From Rhizobium oryziradicis (GTDB lineage Bacteria > Pseudomonadota > Alphaproteobacteria > Rhizobiales > Rhizobiaceae), in contig NZ_MKIM01000031.1 of assembly GCF_001939045.1 (NCBI RefSeq), positions 380,797 to 444,796 of the forward strand: a DNA stretch of 64,000 nucleotides, written 5' to 3'. The translations under genes were made by a program, and so were the position numbers. The notes below the pieces were generated by a model. That model made no database searches and was not told the DNA's origin. It saw nothing but the letters and a program-made list of their open reading frames with translations. Below are positions 33,801 through 43,062 of the stretch, piece after piece. Positions within the stretch are counted from its first letter, which is position 1. The number at the start of each line of letters is the position of its first letter.

Positions 33801-36500
33801 TTAAGCGATCAGCGCGCCGTGGCAATGCTTGTATTTTTTGCCAGAGCCGCAAGGGCAAGCCTCGTTGCGGCTGACGCGGCCCCAGCTTGACGGATCATCG
33901 GGATTGCGGTTTTCCGGTGCCACATAGGCATCATTGGCCGCAAACTCATCTTGACCCGTAAATGGATCCATATGATGCGCTTCCATGGCTGGCAATGTGG
34001 GCTCGCCTTCGGCTTCACGCACGATCTCAACCCGCATCATCTGCGCCGTCACGCCTTCACGCATATTGGCGAGCAGGGCCTGAAACAGCTCAAAGGCTTC
34101 TGCCTTGTATTCCTGCAAAGGATCGCGCTGGGCGTAACCACGGAAGCCCACAACCGAGCGCAGGTGATCGAGATTGACGATATGCTCGCGCCACAGATTG
34201 TCGATGGTCTGCAGTAGCACTGACCGTTCGATATAGGCCATGATTTCAGGGCCAAAACGCTCGGTCTTTTCAGCAATCAGATCATCTGAGATCTTCTTGA
34301 GGCGCTCGACAATATCGTCTTCGGCAATGCCCTCTTCCTGTGCCCATTCAGCAATCGGAACATCAAGGTTGAGATGGGCCGTGACGGCAGCACTCAGACC
34401 TTCCACATCCCACTGCTCAGCATAGGCGCGCTCTGGAATATGGGTGCGAACAATGGTTTCAATCAGCTCGTGACGCATGTCGGCAATGGTTTCCGACAGG
34501 TCTTCCGATTCCATCATTTCAACACGTTGCTCAAAGATCACCTTGCGCTGATCGTTGAGCACGTCATCGTATTTCAACACGTTTTTACGCATGTCGAAGT
34601 TGCGGGCTTCGACCTTTTTCTGGGCGCGTTCCAAGGCCTTGTTGATCCACGGATGCACAATGGCTTCGCCTTCCTTGAGGCCCAGCTTTTGCAGCATGCT
34701 GTCCATACGGTCAGAGCCGAAGATGCGCATCAGATCGTCTTGAAGCGACAGGTAGAACTTTGATCGGCCCGGGTCGCCCTGACGGCCGGAGCGGCCGCGC
34801 AACTGGTTGTCGATACGGCGGCTTTCGTGACGCTCCGTGGCGATTACGTAAAGACCGCCCGCCGCCAGTGCCTTTTCTTTGAGCTGTTTGACCTCGGCGC
34901 GAATGGCCGCTTCCTTGGCATCGCGCTCCGGGCCTTCTTCCATGCCTTCCAGATCGCGCTCAAGGCGCATGTCGATGTTGCCGCCGAGCTGGATGTCGGT
35001 ACCGCGACCCGCCATGTTGGTGGCGATGGTGACGCCGCCGGGAACGCCAGCCTGCGAAACGATATAGGCTTCCTGCTCATGGTAACGAGCGTTCAAAACG
35101 TGGAAATCGGTAAAGCCGGTCTGGCGCAGCATGGTGGCCAGCAGCTCGGATTTCTCAATCGAGGTCGTGCCGACCAGAACAGGCTGGTTGCGTTCGTGGG
35201 CTGCCCGAATGTCTTCAATGATCGCTTTGAATTTTTCTTCAAACGTCCGGTAAACTTCATCATCCTCGTCGATACGCTGGATGGGAAGATTGGTCGGAAC
35301 TTCAATCACGCTCAGGCCATAGATATCCTGAAACTCTTCTGCTTCGGTTGAGGCCGTACCAGTCATGCCGGCCAGCTTTTCATACATGCGGAAATAGTTC
35401 TGGAAGGTAATGGAGGCCAGAGTCTGGTTTTCTGGCTGGATTGTGACCTTTTCCTTGGCTTCGAGGGCCTGATGCTGCCCTTCCGAATAGCGACGGCCCG
35501 GCATCATGCGGCCGGTGAATTCGTCGATGATCACAATTTCGTCATTGCGCACGATATAATCTTTATCGCGCTGGAACAGCTTGTGTGCCTTGAGCGCATT
35601 GTTGATGTGATGCACGATCGCGACGTTTTCCACGTCGTAGAGCGACACACCTTTCAAAAGGCCTGCATCCTTCAGTAGGTTTTCCAATTTCTCGGTGCCG
35701 ACTTCGGAAAAATTGGCTGAACGCTGCTTTTCATCGATTTCATAATCATCCGATGTGAGCATTGGAATGAAGGCGTCAATGGTCGAATAGAGATCGGATC
35801 GGTCGTCCAGCGGTCCGGAAATGATCAATGGCGTGCGGGCTTCATCGATCAGGATGGAGTCGACTTCGTCGACGATCGCGAAATTATGGCCGCGCTGCAC
35901 CATCTGGCTGCGTTCGAACTTCATATTGTCGCGCAGATAATCGAAGCCAAGCTCATTGTTGGTGGCATAAGTAATGTCGCAAGCATAGGCCGCACGGCGC
36001 TGGTCGTCGTCTAGACCATGAACAATCACACCGGTGGTCAGGCCCAGGAAGCTGTAGAGCTTGGCCATGATGGCGGCATCGCGTGAAGCGAGGTAATCGT
36101 TGACGGTTACCACATGCACGCCCTTGCCAGACAAGGCATTGAGGTAAACGGCAAGGGTTGCCACCAGCGTTTTACCTTCACCGGTTTTCATTTCGGCAAT
36201 GGCATTTTCGTTGAGGATCATCGCGCCGATGAGCTGAACATCAAACGGGCGCATGCCAAGGGCGCGCCGCGATGCTTCGCGCGCAACCGCAAAGGCGGGT
36301 ATCAGAATATCGTCGAGCGTTTTGCCATTTTTGAGCTGCTCGCGAAACTCGAGCGTTTTTGCGGCCAGTTCAGTGTCGCTCAACGCCTTGATGCTGTCTT
36401 CCATCGCGTTGATCGCGGCGACACGAGGCTTGTTTCCCCGGATGCGGCGTTCATTCGAGGAGCCGAAAATTTTGCGGGCTATTCCACCAAGACTGACCAT
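33801..36500 (-). CDS. secA: Preprotein translocase ATPase SecA
   Basis: 899-residue motor of the general secretion pathway that drives unfolded preproteins through SecYEG. Walker A MKTGEGKT lies near residues 101-108, the DEAD-type Walker B VDEVDSILIDEA near 208, a preprotein-binding domain follows, then the second nucleotide-binding fold with GRSGRQGDPG near 580. The C-terminus carries the zinc-binding SecB/ribosome-binding tail with C882, C884, C893 and H894. ATG at 36500. It is transcribed alone, divergent from a periplasmic isomerase gene whose product would be a SecA client. Confidence 0.97.
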   Translation of the reverse strand: MVSLGGIARKIFGSSNERRIRGNKPRVAAINAMEDSIKALSDTELAAKTLEFREQLKNGKTLDDILIPAFAVAREASRRALGMRPFDVQLIGAMILNENAIAEMKTGEGKTLVATLAVYLNALSGKGVHVVTVNDYLASRDAAIMAKLYSFLGLTTGVIVHGLDDDQRRAAYACDITYATNNELGFDYLRDNMKFERSQMVQRGHNFAIVDEVDSILIDEARTPLIISGPLDDRSDLYSTIDAFIPMLTSDDYEIDEKQRSANFSEVGTEKLENLLKDAGLLKGVSLYDVENVAIVHHINNALKAHKLFQRDKDYIVRNDEIVIIDEFTGRMMPGRRYSEGQHQALEAKEKVTIQPENQTLASITFQNYFRMYEKLAGMTGTASTEAEEFQDIYGLSVIEVPTNLPIQRIDEDDEVYRTFEEKFKAIIEDIRAAHERNQPVLVGTTSIEKSELLATMLRQTGFTDFHVLNARYHEQEAYIVSQAGVPGGVTIATNMAGRGTDIQLGGNIDMRLERDLEGMEEGPERDAKEAAIRAEVKQLKEKALAAGGLYVIATERHESRRIDNQLRGRSGRQGDPGRSKFYLSLQDDLMRIFGSDRMDSMLQKLGLKEGEAIVHPWINKALERAQKKVEARNFDMRKNVLKYDDVLNDQRKVIFEQRVEMMESEDLSETIADMRHELIETIVRTHIPERAYAEQWDVEGLSAAVTAHLNLDVPIAEWAQEEGIAEDDIVERLKKISDDLIAEKTERFGPEIMAYIERSVLLQTIDNLWREHIVNLDHLRSVVGFRGYAQRDPLQEYKAEAFELFQALLANMREGVTAQMMRVEIVREAEGEPTLPAMEAHHMDPFTGQDEFAANDAYVAPENRNPDDPSSWGRVSRNEACPCGSGKKYKHCHGALIA

Positions 36501-36742
36501 GTCTGTGGTCCTTTCTGAATTCCGTCACGAGGTTCTCGCGTCACTTATCGCTGCCTTGCGAAAAGAATGACGTGCCACGCCCGGAAACTGCTCTGGACGT
36601 GGAGTTGCGTGACAGATAAGAGGGGGGTCGAATTATGTCAACGGCACAGCATGCACCACAAGCGCCACAATCTGGTGCTTTCTGTTGTTTTGAGCTGATT
36701 GGCAGTCTCAGTCGGCGTCTTTTTTACCTGAAGGGTTCTTTC

Positions 36743-37657
36743 ATGCTGCGTTCTCATAAACTCGTTTTGGCTGCTTGTGCCGCTGTGGTGGCTTTGTCCA
36801 CGCAGGCTTTTGCCGATGACGCTGTCGTCGCCAAGGTGGGTAAGCTCGAAATTCACCAGTCCGAACTGGATTTGGCCATGGCCAATCTGGATCCGCAATT
36901 TGCGCAGATGCCAGAAGAACAGAAAAAAGTGGCGGCCTTGTCTGGTGCCATTGATGTCAAGCTTCTGGCTGGCAACGCCATCAAGGATGGCATGAAGGAT
37001 GATCCGGCCTACAAGCAGCGCATGGCATTTATTGCTGACCGCGAATTGCACAATGCCTACTTCAAAAAATACGTGGTGGATGCCACCACAGAAGCTGAAG
37101 TGAAGGCACGCTATGAAAAAGAAATTGCCGCTCTGCCCAAGCAGCAGGAAATCCACGCGCGTCACATTTTGGTGAAGACCGAAGACGAAGCCAAGGATAT
37201 CATCAAGCAGCTCGATGCTGGCAAGGATTTTGCTGAACTGGCCAAGGAACATTCGACCGATCCGAACAAGTCGGAAGGTGGCGACCTGGGCTATTTCACC
37301 AAGGGTCGTATGGTGCCTGAATTTGAAGAAGCCGCATTTGCGCTGAAGCCCGGCACCTACACCAAGACACCGGTGAAGACCCAGTTCGGCTACCACGTCA
37401 TCAAGGTTGAAGACATCCGCGATGCGGCTCCGCCGAAGTTTGAAGACGTTGAGCAGCAGGTTCGCCAGCTGGTGATGCGCGACAAGTATCTTGCTCTGCT
37501 GGAAAAGGCCAAGGCATCGGAAAAAGTTGATATTCTCGATGCGGACCTGAAGAAGGGCTATGAGGACATCAGCAAGGCGCAGGCTGGCGACGCAGCAGCA
37601 CCCGCTGATGCAGCACCTGCTGATGCAAAGCCAGCTGACGCAGCACCGAAGAAGTAA
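36743..37657 (+). CDS. Periplasmic peptidyl-prolyl cis-trans isomerase (parvulin type)
   Basis: 304 residues. A Sec signal peptide covers residues 1-24 with likely cleavage after AFA; an N-terminal chaperone-like helical part follows, then a PpiC/parvulin domain from about residue 136 (HARHILVKTEDEA) to 225 (QFGYHVIKVEDI). The tail is a low-complexity series of Ala/Pro/Asp repeats ending KK. It folds or escorts exported proteins. I chose the ATG at 36743 with AAGGG upstream; the longer frame would lose the signal peptide. The 242 bases to secA hold the divergent promoters and no other gene that I can support. Confidence 0.9.
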   Translation: MLRSHKLVLAACAAVVALSTQAFADDAVVAKVGKLEIHQSELDLAMANLDPQFAQMPEEQKKVAALSGAIDVKLLAGNAIKDGMKDDPAYKQRMAFIADRELHNAYFKKYVVDATTEAEVKARYEKEIAALPKQQEIHARHILVKTEDEAKDIIKQLDAGKDFAELAKEHSTDPNKSEGGDLGYFTKGRMVPEFEEAAFALKPGTYTKTPVKTQFGYHVIKVEDIRDAAPPKFEDVEQQVRQLVMRDKYLALLEKAKASEKVDILDADLKKGYEDISKAQAGDAAAPADAAPADAKPADAAPKK

Positions 37658-37734
37658 GCTTTCCGTTCTTCAAACAAAGGGTCTGCCGTTTACGGCGGGC
37701 CTATTTCCATTTTATCTCCGGGGGCTTTCCATTC

Positions 37735-38976
37735 ATGTCTGCGACCGTTTCTCCTCTTGCGCCCAAAAGCTATGCTGAAATGCCTGCTGTTCGGGGCGTG
37801 TCCATGGCCACTGCCGCCGCCGGCATCAAATATAAAAACCGCACCGATGTTTTGTTGATGGTCTTTGATCGTCCAGCCAGTGTTGCCGGTGTGTTTACCC
37901 GATCCAAATGCCCTTCTGCACCGGTGGATTTCTGCCGACAGAATCTCAGCCATGGCGTTGCCCGTGGCGTTGTGGTCAATTCCGGCAACGCCAATGCCTT
38001 TACCGGTGTAAAGGGCAAAGCTGCGACCGAGTTGACCGCGAAATCTGCAGCAGTAGCGCTGGGCTGTGGTGAAAATGAAATTTATCTGGCCTCAACCGGT
38101 GTAATCGGCGAGCCGCTGGATGCGACGAAATTCTCAGGCGTGCTGGATCAGATGGCCAAGGACGCCACGGGCGATTTCTGGCTGGAAGCCGCCAAGGCGA
38201 TCATGACCACCGATACCTATCCGAAGGTTGCAACCCGCACCGCCGAGATCGGTGGCGTGCGCGTGACCATCAATGGCATTGCCAAGGGTGCCGGCATGAT
38301 CGCGCCGGACATGGCCACCATGCTGTCCTTCGTGGTGACAGATGCCGATATTGCCCCGCATGCGTTGCAATCCTTGTTGTCGGCAGGCGTTGGCCCAAGC
38401 TTTAACTCGGTGACCGTGGATAGCGACACATCCACGTCTGACACCTTGATGTTGTTTGCCACGGGTGCCGCAGCCGGTGATGGTCAGGCCAAGGTCGAGA
38501 GCGCCGATGACGCGCGTCTTGAGAGTTTTCGCGCGGCCCTGAATGATCTTCTCAAGGATCTTGCCTTGCAGGTTGTTCGCGATGGTGAAGGGGCGCGCAA
38601 AATGTTGGAAATCACCGTCAAGGGTGCGCAAACCAACGCGGCTGCCAAGGTGATCGCCCTGTCGATTGCCAATTCGCCTTTGGTGAAAACGGCTGTGGCT
38701 GGTGAAGACGCCAATTGGGGCCGCATTGTCATGGCTGTGGGCAAGGCTGGAGAAGTGGCCGACCGCGACCGTCTGGCGATCTGGTTTGGCGATGTGCGCG
38801 TGGCCGTTAATGGCGAGCGTGACCCGGATTATTCCGAGGCTGCGGCCACGGCTGTGATGCAAGGGCAAGACATTCCGGTCACGGTGGATCTGGGACTAGG
38901 GTCTGGCACGGCAACGGTCTATACCTGTGATTTGACCAAGGAATACGTGGCCATTAACGGAGACTATCGGAGCTGA
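37735..38976 (+). CDS. argJ: Bifunctional glutamate N-acetyltransferase / N-acetylglutamate synthase
   Basis: 413-residue ornithine acetyltransferase of the cyclic arginine pathway. It is made as a precursor that cuts itself between A194 and T195 in the APDMATMLSF motif, freeing the threonine nucleophile. Whether it also accepts acetyl-CoA cannot be decided from the motif. ATG at 37735 with GGGGG upstream. Its stop overlaps the ATG of the next gene in TGATG, so the downstream acetyltransferase and mutT are translationally coupled to it. Confidence 0.95.
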   Translation: MSATVSPLAPKSYAEMPAVRGVSMATAAAGIKYKNRTDVLLMVFDRPASVAGVFTRSKCPSAPVDFCRQNLSHGVARGVVVNSGNANAFTGVKGKAATELTAKSAAVALGCGENEIYLASTGVIGEPLDATKFSGVLDQMAKDATGDFWLEAAKAIMTTDTYPKVATRTAEIGGVRVTINGIAKGAGMIAPDMATMLSFVVTDADIAPHALQSLLSAGVGPSFNSVTVDSDTSTSDTLMLFATGAAAGDGQAKVESADDARLESFRAALNDLLKDLALQVVRDGEGARKMLEITVKGAQTNAAAKVIALSIANSPLVKTAVAGEDANWGRIVMAVGKAGEVADRDRLAIWFGDVRVAVNGERDPDYSEAAATAVMQGQDIPVTVDLGLGSGTATVYTCDLTKEYVAINGDYRS

Positions 38977-39764
38977 TGGCGGAGGCTGATCAATCCATTG
39001 CACAGCCCAGCCTGCCGCAGGTGCGCAGGCTGGAGGCGGTGAGCTTTCGGGCATGGCCTGCCGCATCGGTGCATTATGACGGCAGCTGGCAGGTTCGCCT
39101 GACCGGCGGCCATCCATCGAAACGGGTCAATTGCGTTGTGGCGCTGGATCGTTCGGACACGCGCGACATTCGTTTGCGACTGGAGAAAGCCCAGCGCAAA
39201 TTTCTGTCCTATGGTCGCGAGATGGTGTTTCGCGAAACGCCGCTGGCTCCGCCGCAGGTGGTGGATGTGTTGCGTGAAGACGCCTGGCATCGGTTTGATG
39301 AAAGCATTGTGATGGTGCTGGATCTGGCCAATCTGGGTGAGCATGACGTGATGGATCATCTGCCCAGCCAGGACATTGGCCGCTTCGTTGATGCCAGCCT
39401 GACGCTGCAAAATGAAGACCCGGCATTGAAGCCCGCCCTTGCCGAGCTTATCACCAATATCAAGCCGCCATCCGGGCTGTTTCTGGTCGAGGTTCCCGGT
39501 AACGGGCCTGTTGCTGGCGTTATCTGTGTGCATGACAATGATTTGACCGGCCTGTTGCAGCTCGCTGTCAGCGAGAGCCATAGAGGCCAAGGCGTAGGGT
39601 TTGAGCTGTCCTACGCCGCTTTGCGCTGGGCCAGATTGCGCGGCGCGAAAATGGCGTGGTTGCAGGTGCAGGCCGATAATGGTGCGGCTCTGGCGCTCTA
39701 TCGCAAGCTTGGATTTCAAGAGGCCTATCGCTATTGCTATTGGCGTCCAGAGGGCGTGCCATGA
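38976..39764 (+). CDS. GNAT family N-acetyltransferase
   Basis: 262 residues with a GNAT domain in the C-terminal half; the acetyl-CoA loop region reads VSESHRGQGVGFELSYAAL near residues 188-206, with the Arg/Gln-x-x-Gly-x-Gly/Ala pattern, followed by NGAALALYRKLGFQEAY near 230-246. The N-terminal part is diverged. The start ATG overlaps the argJ stop by one base and its own stop overlaps mutT by four, making argJ-GNAT-mutT a tightly coupled unit conserved in rhizobia. The acetylated substrate is unknown. Confidence 0.88.
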   Translation: MAEADQSIAQPSLPQVRRLEAVSFRAWPAASVHYDGSWQVRLTGGHPSKRVNCVVALDRSDTRDIRLRLEKAQRKFLSYGREMVFRETPLAPPQVVDVLREDAWHRFDESIVMVLDLANLGEHDVMDHLPSQDIGRFVDASLTLQNEDPALKPALAELITNIKPPSGLFLVEVPGNGPVAGVICVHDNDLTGLLQLAVSESHRGQGVGFELSYAALRWARLRGAKMAWLQVQADNGAALALYRKLGFQEAYRYCYWRPEGVP

Positions 39765-40174
39765 CCCAGCCGGATCGACCCATTCTTCTGGTGGCGGCCT
39801 GCGCCTTGCTAGATAGTGATGGCCGCATCTTGCTGGCCCAGCGGCCGGAAGGCAAATCGCTGGCTGGCCTGTGGGAATTTCCCGGCGGCAAGGTTGAGAA
39901 AGGCGAAACACCGGAAGAAACACTGGTGCGTGAGTTGGTCGAGGAAATTGGCATTGTCACCAAAGTCGCGTGTCTTGCCCCCCTGACCTTTGCCAGCCAC
40001 ACCTATGAGACCTTTCATCTGTTGATGCCGCTCTACGTCTGCCGCCGCTATGAAGGCATTGCCCGTGGATGTGAAGGACAGGCGATAAAATGGGTCAAAC
40101 CCATGGATTTGCGTAGCCACCCCATGCCGCCCGCCGACGAGCCTCTGATCCCGTTTTTGCAAGACCTTTTGTAA
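39761..40174 (+). CDS. mutT: 8-oxo-dGTP diphosphatase MutT (Nudix hydrolase)
   Basis: 137-residue Nudix enzyme that removes oxidised dGTP from the nucleotide pool. The Nudix box runs from about residue 42 to 65 with the REXXEEXG core visible as RELVEEIG, preceded by LWEFPGGK. ATG at 39761 overlaps the GNAT gene stop (ATGA). Length is that of E. coli MutT. The 328 bases that follow contain CtrA-like boxes and a hairpin but no gene that I can support. Confidence 0.92.
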   Translation: MTQPDRPILLVAACALLDSDGRILLAQRPEGKSLAGLWEFPGGKVEKGETPEETLVRELVEEIGIVTKVACLAPLTFASHTYETFHLLMPLYVCRRYEGIARGCEGQAIKWVKPMDLRSHPMPPADEPLIPFLQDLL

Positions 40175-40190
40175 AATTGTGGATGAACGG

Positions 40191-40260
40191 TTAAAACCCG
40201 TGTTAATTTGGGGCTATTTTGTGTCTTGTGGGTGAAGTTTAACAGAGTGTTAAGCTTCAC
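40191..40260 (+). promoter_or_regulatory. Cluster of CtrA-like boxes inside a hairpin, upstream of the pilin locus
   Basis: TTAA-N7-TTAA occurs exactly at 40239-40253 (TTAACAGAGTGTTAA), the full CtrA box spacing. A second pair with an 8-base spacer lies at 40191-40206. The first is enclosed in an inverted repeat GTGAAG...CTTCAC (40232-40260). The next gene downstream is a small membrane protein (40503), then a Flp pilin gene; pilA is a known CtrA target in Caulobacter. Binding is inferred from the motif only. Confidence 0.45.
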
Positions 40261-40502
40261 GGCGGCATTCTAGCGATATAGGCTTGGTCAGCTTCAGTTA
40301 TTGAACTGATTCGCCGCTGGATGATTTTTGAAATCGGCGTGGATTTCAGCAATCGGGCAGCAGATGAAAAGCGATGCAGCGTCGTTTGTGGGTTTGATAA
40401 AACCAACGGCGCTGTCGCGTGTTGAAATTTGAAACTGTTATCTCGTGGTGTTCCATGGCTCGTGAGCCGGGCCATGCGCAAGAGGGCATGTTGGGGTTTG
40501 GT

Positions 40503-40826
40503 ATGACAAATAAGGATTTTGGAAAGGACGTTCGGCAGTCGCGACGTGCGGCTTCCAGATCTGGTCGGATCGGGGTGGTGAATGTCGCCCTGCTTTTCGC
40601 CGTGGCAGCGGTTGCTGTGACACTGGTGGTAACTCCTATGGTGTCAGATCCTACAAGTTCAGCACAGATGGCATTGAAGCCCGGCTCTGTTGATACCATG
40701 AGCACAGGCTCCATCACCTCATCCGGTGAGCCTGGCAAGCGTTACACAATCCGCCGCAGCGTGTTGCAAGAGACGCCCGGTGCCGTGTGCATTGTCGGTG
40801 CCAGTGCGGGCGATGGCGGCTGTTGA
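40503..40826 (+). CDS. Small membrane-anchored protein upstream of the Flp pilin gene
   Basis: 107 residues from the ATG at 40503 (GGGG about 10 bases upstream). A basic, Arg-rich head of about 25 residues is followed by one membrane segment near 28-45, then a Ser/Thr-rich stretch and a C-terminal block with YTIRRSVLQETPGAVCIVG and a final Cys. I do not recognise a characterised family; similar short proteins occur next to Flp pilin genes in rhizobia as far as I recall. The two C-terminal cysteines could form a disulfide outside. The frame extends upstream to 40419 but with no better ribosome site. Confidence 0.55.
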   Translation: MTNKDFGKDVRQSRRAASRSGRIGVVNVALLFAVAAVAVTLVVTPMVSDPTSSAQMALKPGSVDTMSTGSITSSGEPGKRYTIRRSVLQETPGAVCIVGASAGDGGC

Positions 40827-40914
40827 ATTTATCGTGAGCTGATAAAAAAACACGATTGCATTCTTTTTATGGCATAAACTCCCCTGTAACCCTCTGTGCG
40901 TTACAGTTCGTCTC

Positions 40915-40968
40915 ATGTTGTGCAAAGCAATAGTTGATACGATGTTGCGCAGAGCAACAGTTGGTCGG
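40915..40968 (+). repeat. Imperfect 27-bp tandem repeat leading into the pilin start
   Basis: Unit 1 (40915-40941) and unit 2 (40942-40968) share 21 of 27 bases, both starting ATGTTG and containing GCAA-AGTTG. A third partial copy starts at the pilin ATG (ATGTTGTTCAAGCACCAGTT at 40976). The ribosome site GGGGGA lies between unit 2 and the ATG. Confidence 0.6.
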
Positions 40969-40975
40969 GGGAAGC

Positions 40976-41185
40976 ATGTTGTTCAAGCACCAGTTACGGC
41001 ATTACCGTCTTGCAATAACACTGCGCGGTTTCATCTCGAGCCAGACCGGCGCAACGGCCGTGGAATATAGCCTGATAGCCGCCCTTATTGCGGTGTCGCT
41101 CTATCTGGCGCTGGGCGAATATTATAAAGCTCTGAACAATTTGTTTGACTATATTATCACCACCATGAGCAATGCGCTTGCCTGA
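40976..41185 (+). CDS. Flp/Fap-type IVb pilin subunit
   Basis: 69 residues. A 25-residue basic leader ends in Gly, followed by ATAVE and a long hydrophobic helix, the class III prepilin pattern with glutamate at +5 (E30). CpaA-type prepilin peptidase should cut after G25. The ATG at 40976 follows GGGGGA. No cpa/tad secretion genes are adjacent, so this is an orphan pilin locus or a minor pilin assembled by a Tad system encoded elsewhere. A CtrA-like box lies upstream of the preceding gene. Confidence 0.8.
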   Translation: MLFKHQLRHYRLAITLRGFISSQTGATAVEYSLIAALIAVSLYLALGEYYKALNNLFDYIITTMSNALA

Positions 41186-41239
41186 CGCGCAGGGCCTGTC
41201 CATTCGCAAGCGGCTGCTCCCCGTCAAATGCGATATGCT

Positions 41240-42130
41240 TTAGCTTTTGTCCTCAAGCGAATCCATGGTGTCTTTGAGCGCGTCGGCAAGGCTGATGCGG
41301 GCCGAGCCGCGCTTGAGTGGCTTGGGCTGGTTTTCGTGGGGTGCCCAGCCTGACATGTAGATGATCGAGAAGGTGGCACGGATGCGGCCATCGGGATCGC
41401 TGTAGCGCTCGGCATAAAGCTCTGCGGCCCGCATGAAAAAGGCACGATTGAGGGGCTTGCGGCTGCGGGCCTGCAGCGGATTGGCCATGCCCATGGCTTT
41501 CAAATCGCGCATCAGCGGAAAAATCGAATCATAACGGACTGTGTAATCTTCCATGTCGACCACGGGCAGGGCAAAACCTGCGCGTTGCAACAGGCTGCCC
41601 ATGTCGCGCACATCGGCAAAGGGCATGACACGCGGGCTGGCACCGCCGCTCATTTCCACCTCTGTTGCCAGCAATACATCGCGCAATTCGGCCAGCGTGC
41701 CAGCACCCGGAAGAGCGGCCAGCAGCAGGCCATCGGGCTTGAGCGCGCGCCGCATCTGAATGAGAAGTCCCGGCATGTCATTGGTCAGATGCAAAACCAG
41801 CGGCGAGAGCAAAAGATTGACGGATTGCTCTTCAAGCGGCAGGTGCTCAATCGGCGCATGAATGATTTCTTCGCCGGGCTTGGCAAAGGCATCGCTGGTT
41901 TCCACTCGGCGCAGCGCAGAAATGCGGCCCGTTTCAAAACAGGCCAAGGCCGCGCGGCCGTCCACGCCATGCAACTCGACTGCCTGATCAAACTGTCGCT
42001 CGACAACGGCAACACGCTCCGCCAGCTCAGTCGCAACAATATCCAGCAGGAAACCGGCATCTGGTGTGGCGCGCTGCGCTGCCCGCGCGCGGTTTCCGCT
42101 GATCAGCGCTTGATCAAAAAGATGCTCCAT
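41240..42130 (-). CDS. SAM-dependent methyltransferase (BioC/NDUFAF5-like)
   Basis: 296 residues. A Rossmann-type methyltransferase core is seen, with the region VNLLLSPLVLHLTNDMPG near 105-122 and LKPDGLLLAALPGAGTL near 130-146, as in the alphaproteobacterial relatives of BioC and the mitochondrial complex I assembly factor NDUFAF5. The usual glycine-rich motif I is degenerate. ATG at 42130, with AAGGA eight bases before, is preferred over a much longer open frame that crosses comF. Divergent from comF. The substrate is unknown; complex I maturation is a family-based guess. Confidence 0.8.
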   Translation of the reverse strand: MEHLFDQALISGNRARAAQRATPDAGFLLDIVATELAERVAVVERQFDQAVELHGVDGRAALACFETGRISALRRVETSDAFAKPGEEIIHAPIEHLPLEEQSVNLLLSPLVLHLTNDMPGLLIQMRRALKPDGLLLAALPGAGTLAELRDVLLATEVEMSGGASPRVMPFADVRDMGSLLQRAGFALPVVDMEDYTVRYDSIFPLMRDLKAMGMANPLQARSRKPLNRAFFMRAAELYAERYSDPDGRIRATFSIIYMSGWAPHENQPKPLKRGSARISLADALKDTMDSLEDKS

Positions 42131-42227
42131 GGCCGTGTCCTTTTTCGTCTGCAACAGGCTATAGGCCAGCCGTTCGCAGAAAGAAAGTTGGTTGCGCAAA
42201 ATCCGTGGTCTTGCTCTAAAGAGATCC

Positions 42228-43025
42228 ATGAAGATTGAATGGCGCAATCCAGCGAGATGGGCAGGCCTTTGCCAGGGCGGATGGCACCATGCGCGCAAGT
42301 TTGCCCATGGTGTGCGTGACATTGTCTATCCGCCGGGCTGCGCCACCTGCGGATTGCCGATTGCGGAGGGGGGAGCGCTTTGCTCAAGCTGCTGGCGCAG
42401 CGTGCGCTTTATCGAGCGCCCTTTTTGCGAAGTTCTGGGCCTACCGTTCAACTATGATCCGGGTGCGGGCATGATCAGCGCTCAGGCCATTGCCGATCCG
42501 CCTCCGTTTGATCGCTTGCGGGCCGTGGCTGCCCATGATGGCGCGGTGCGCGATCTGGTTCATCGGCTGAAATACGGTGATCGCACCGATCTGGCACCGA
42601 TGATGGCGCACTGGATGCTGCGCGCCGGTCGGGATGCGCTGGCGGAGGCCGATGCGATTGTGCCGGTGCCGCTGCATCGCTGGCGGCTGTTTTCGCGCCA
42701 GTATAATCAATCGGCAGAATTGGGCCGGGCTTTGGCGCGCCTTTCCGGCAAGCCCATGGTGTCTGGCGCATTGATGCGGGTAAAGCGCACGCAAAAGCAG
42801 GTGGGGCTGACAGCCAAAGGGCGGGCCGACAATGTGCGCGGCGCTTTCAAGGTGCTGGAGCGCAGGCGCTCCGAGGTGCTGGGCCGCCGTCTGGTGCTGA
42901 TAGATGATGTTTACACCACGGGTGCCACCGTGAAGGCCGCAACACGGGCGCTCAAGCGGGCGGGTGCCACTGATGTCACGGTTTTGACCTTTGCAATGGC
43001 GATTGCTGGTACTATATCAACATGA
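42228..43025 (+). CDS. comF: ComF family phosphoribosyltransferase-like protein
   Basis: 265 residues. An N-terminal zinc-finger is formed by C38, C41, C52 and C55; the C-terminal type I phosphoribosyltransferase fold contains VLIDDVYTTGATV near 223-235. The family includes ComFC/GntX, needed for DNA uptake in naturally competent bacteria and found generally in others with unknown role. ATG at 42228 is chosen over an upstream TTG. Followed 37 bases later by grxC; probably one operon running through to DUF1178. Confidence 0.88.
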   Translation: MKIEWRNPARWAGLCQGGWHHARKFAHGVRDIVYPPGCATCGLPIAEGGALCSSCWRSVRFIERPFCEVLGLPFNYDPGAGMISAQAIADPPPFDRLRAVAAHDGAVRDLVHRLKYGDRTDLAPMMAHWMLRAGRDALAEADAIVPVPLHRWRLFSRQYNQSAELGRALARLSGKPMVSGALMRVKRTQKQVGLTAKGRADNVRGAFKVLERRRSEVLGRRLVLIDDVYTTGATVKAATRALKRAGATDVTVLTFAMAIAGTIST

Positions 43026-43062
43026 GAAATCGATCTTCTTACACATATGAGCCGGAGACGAC

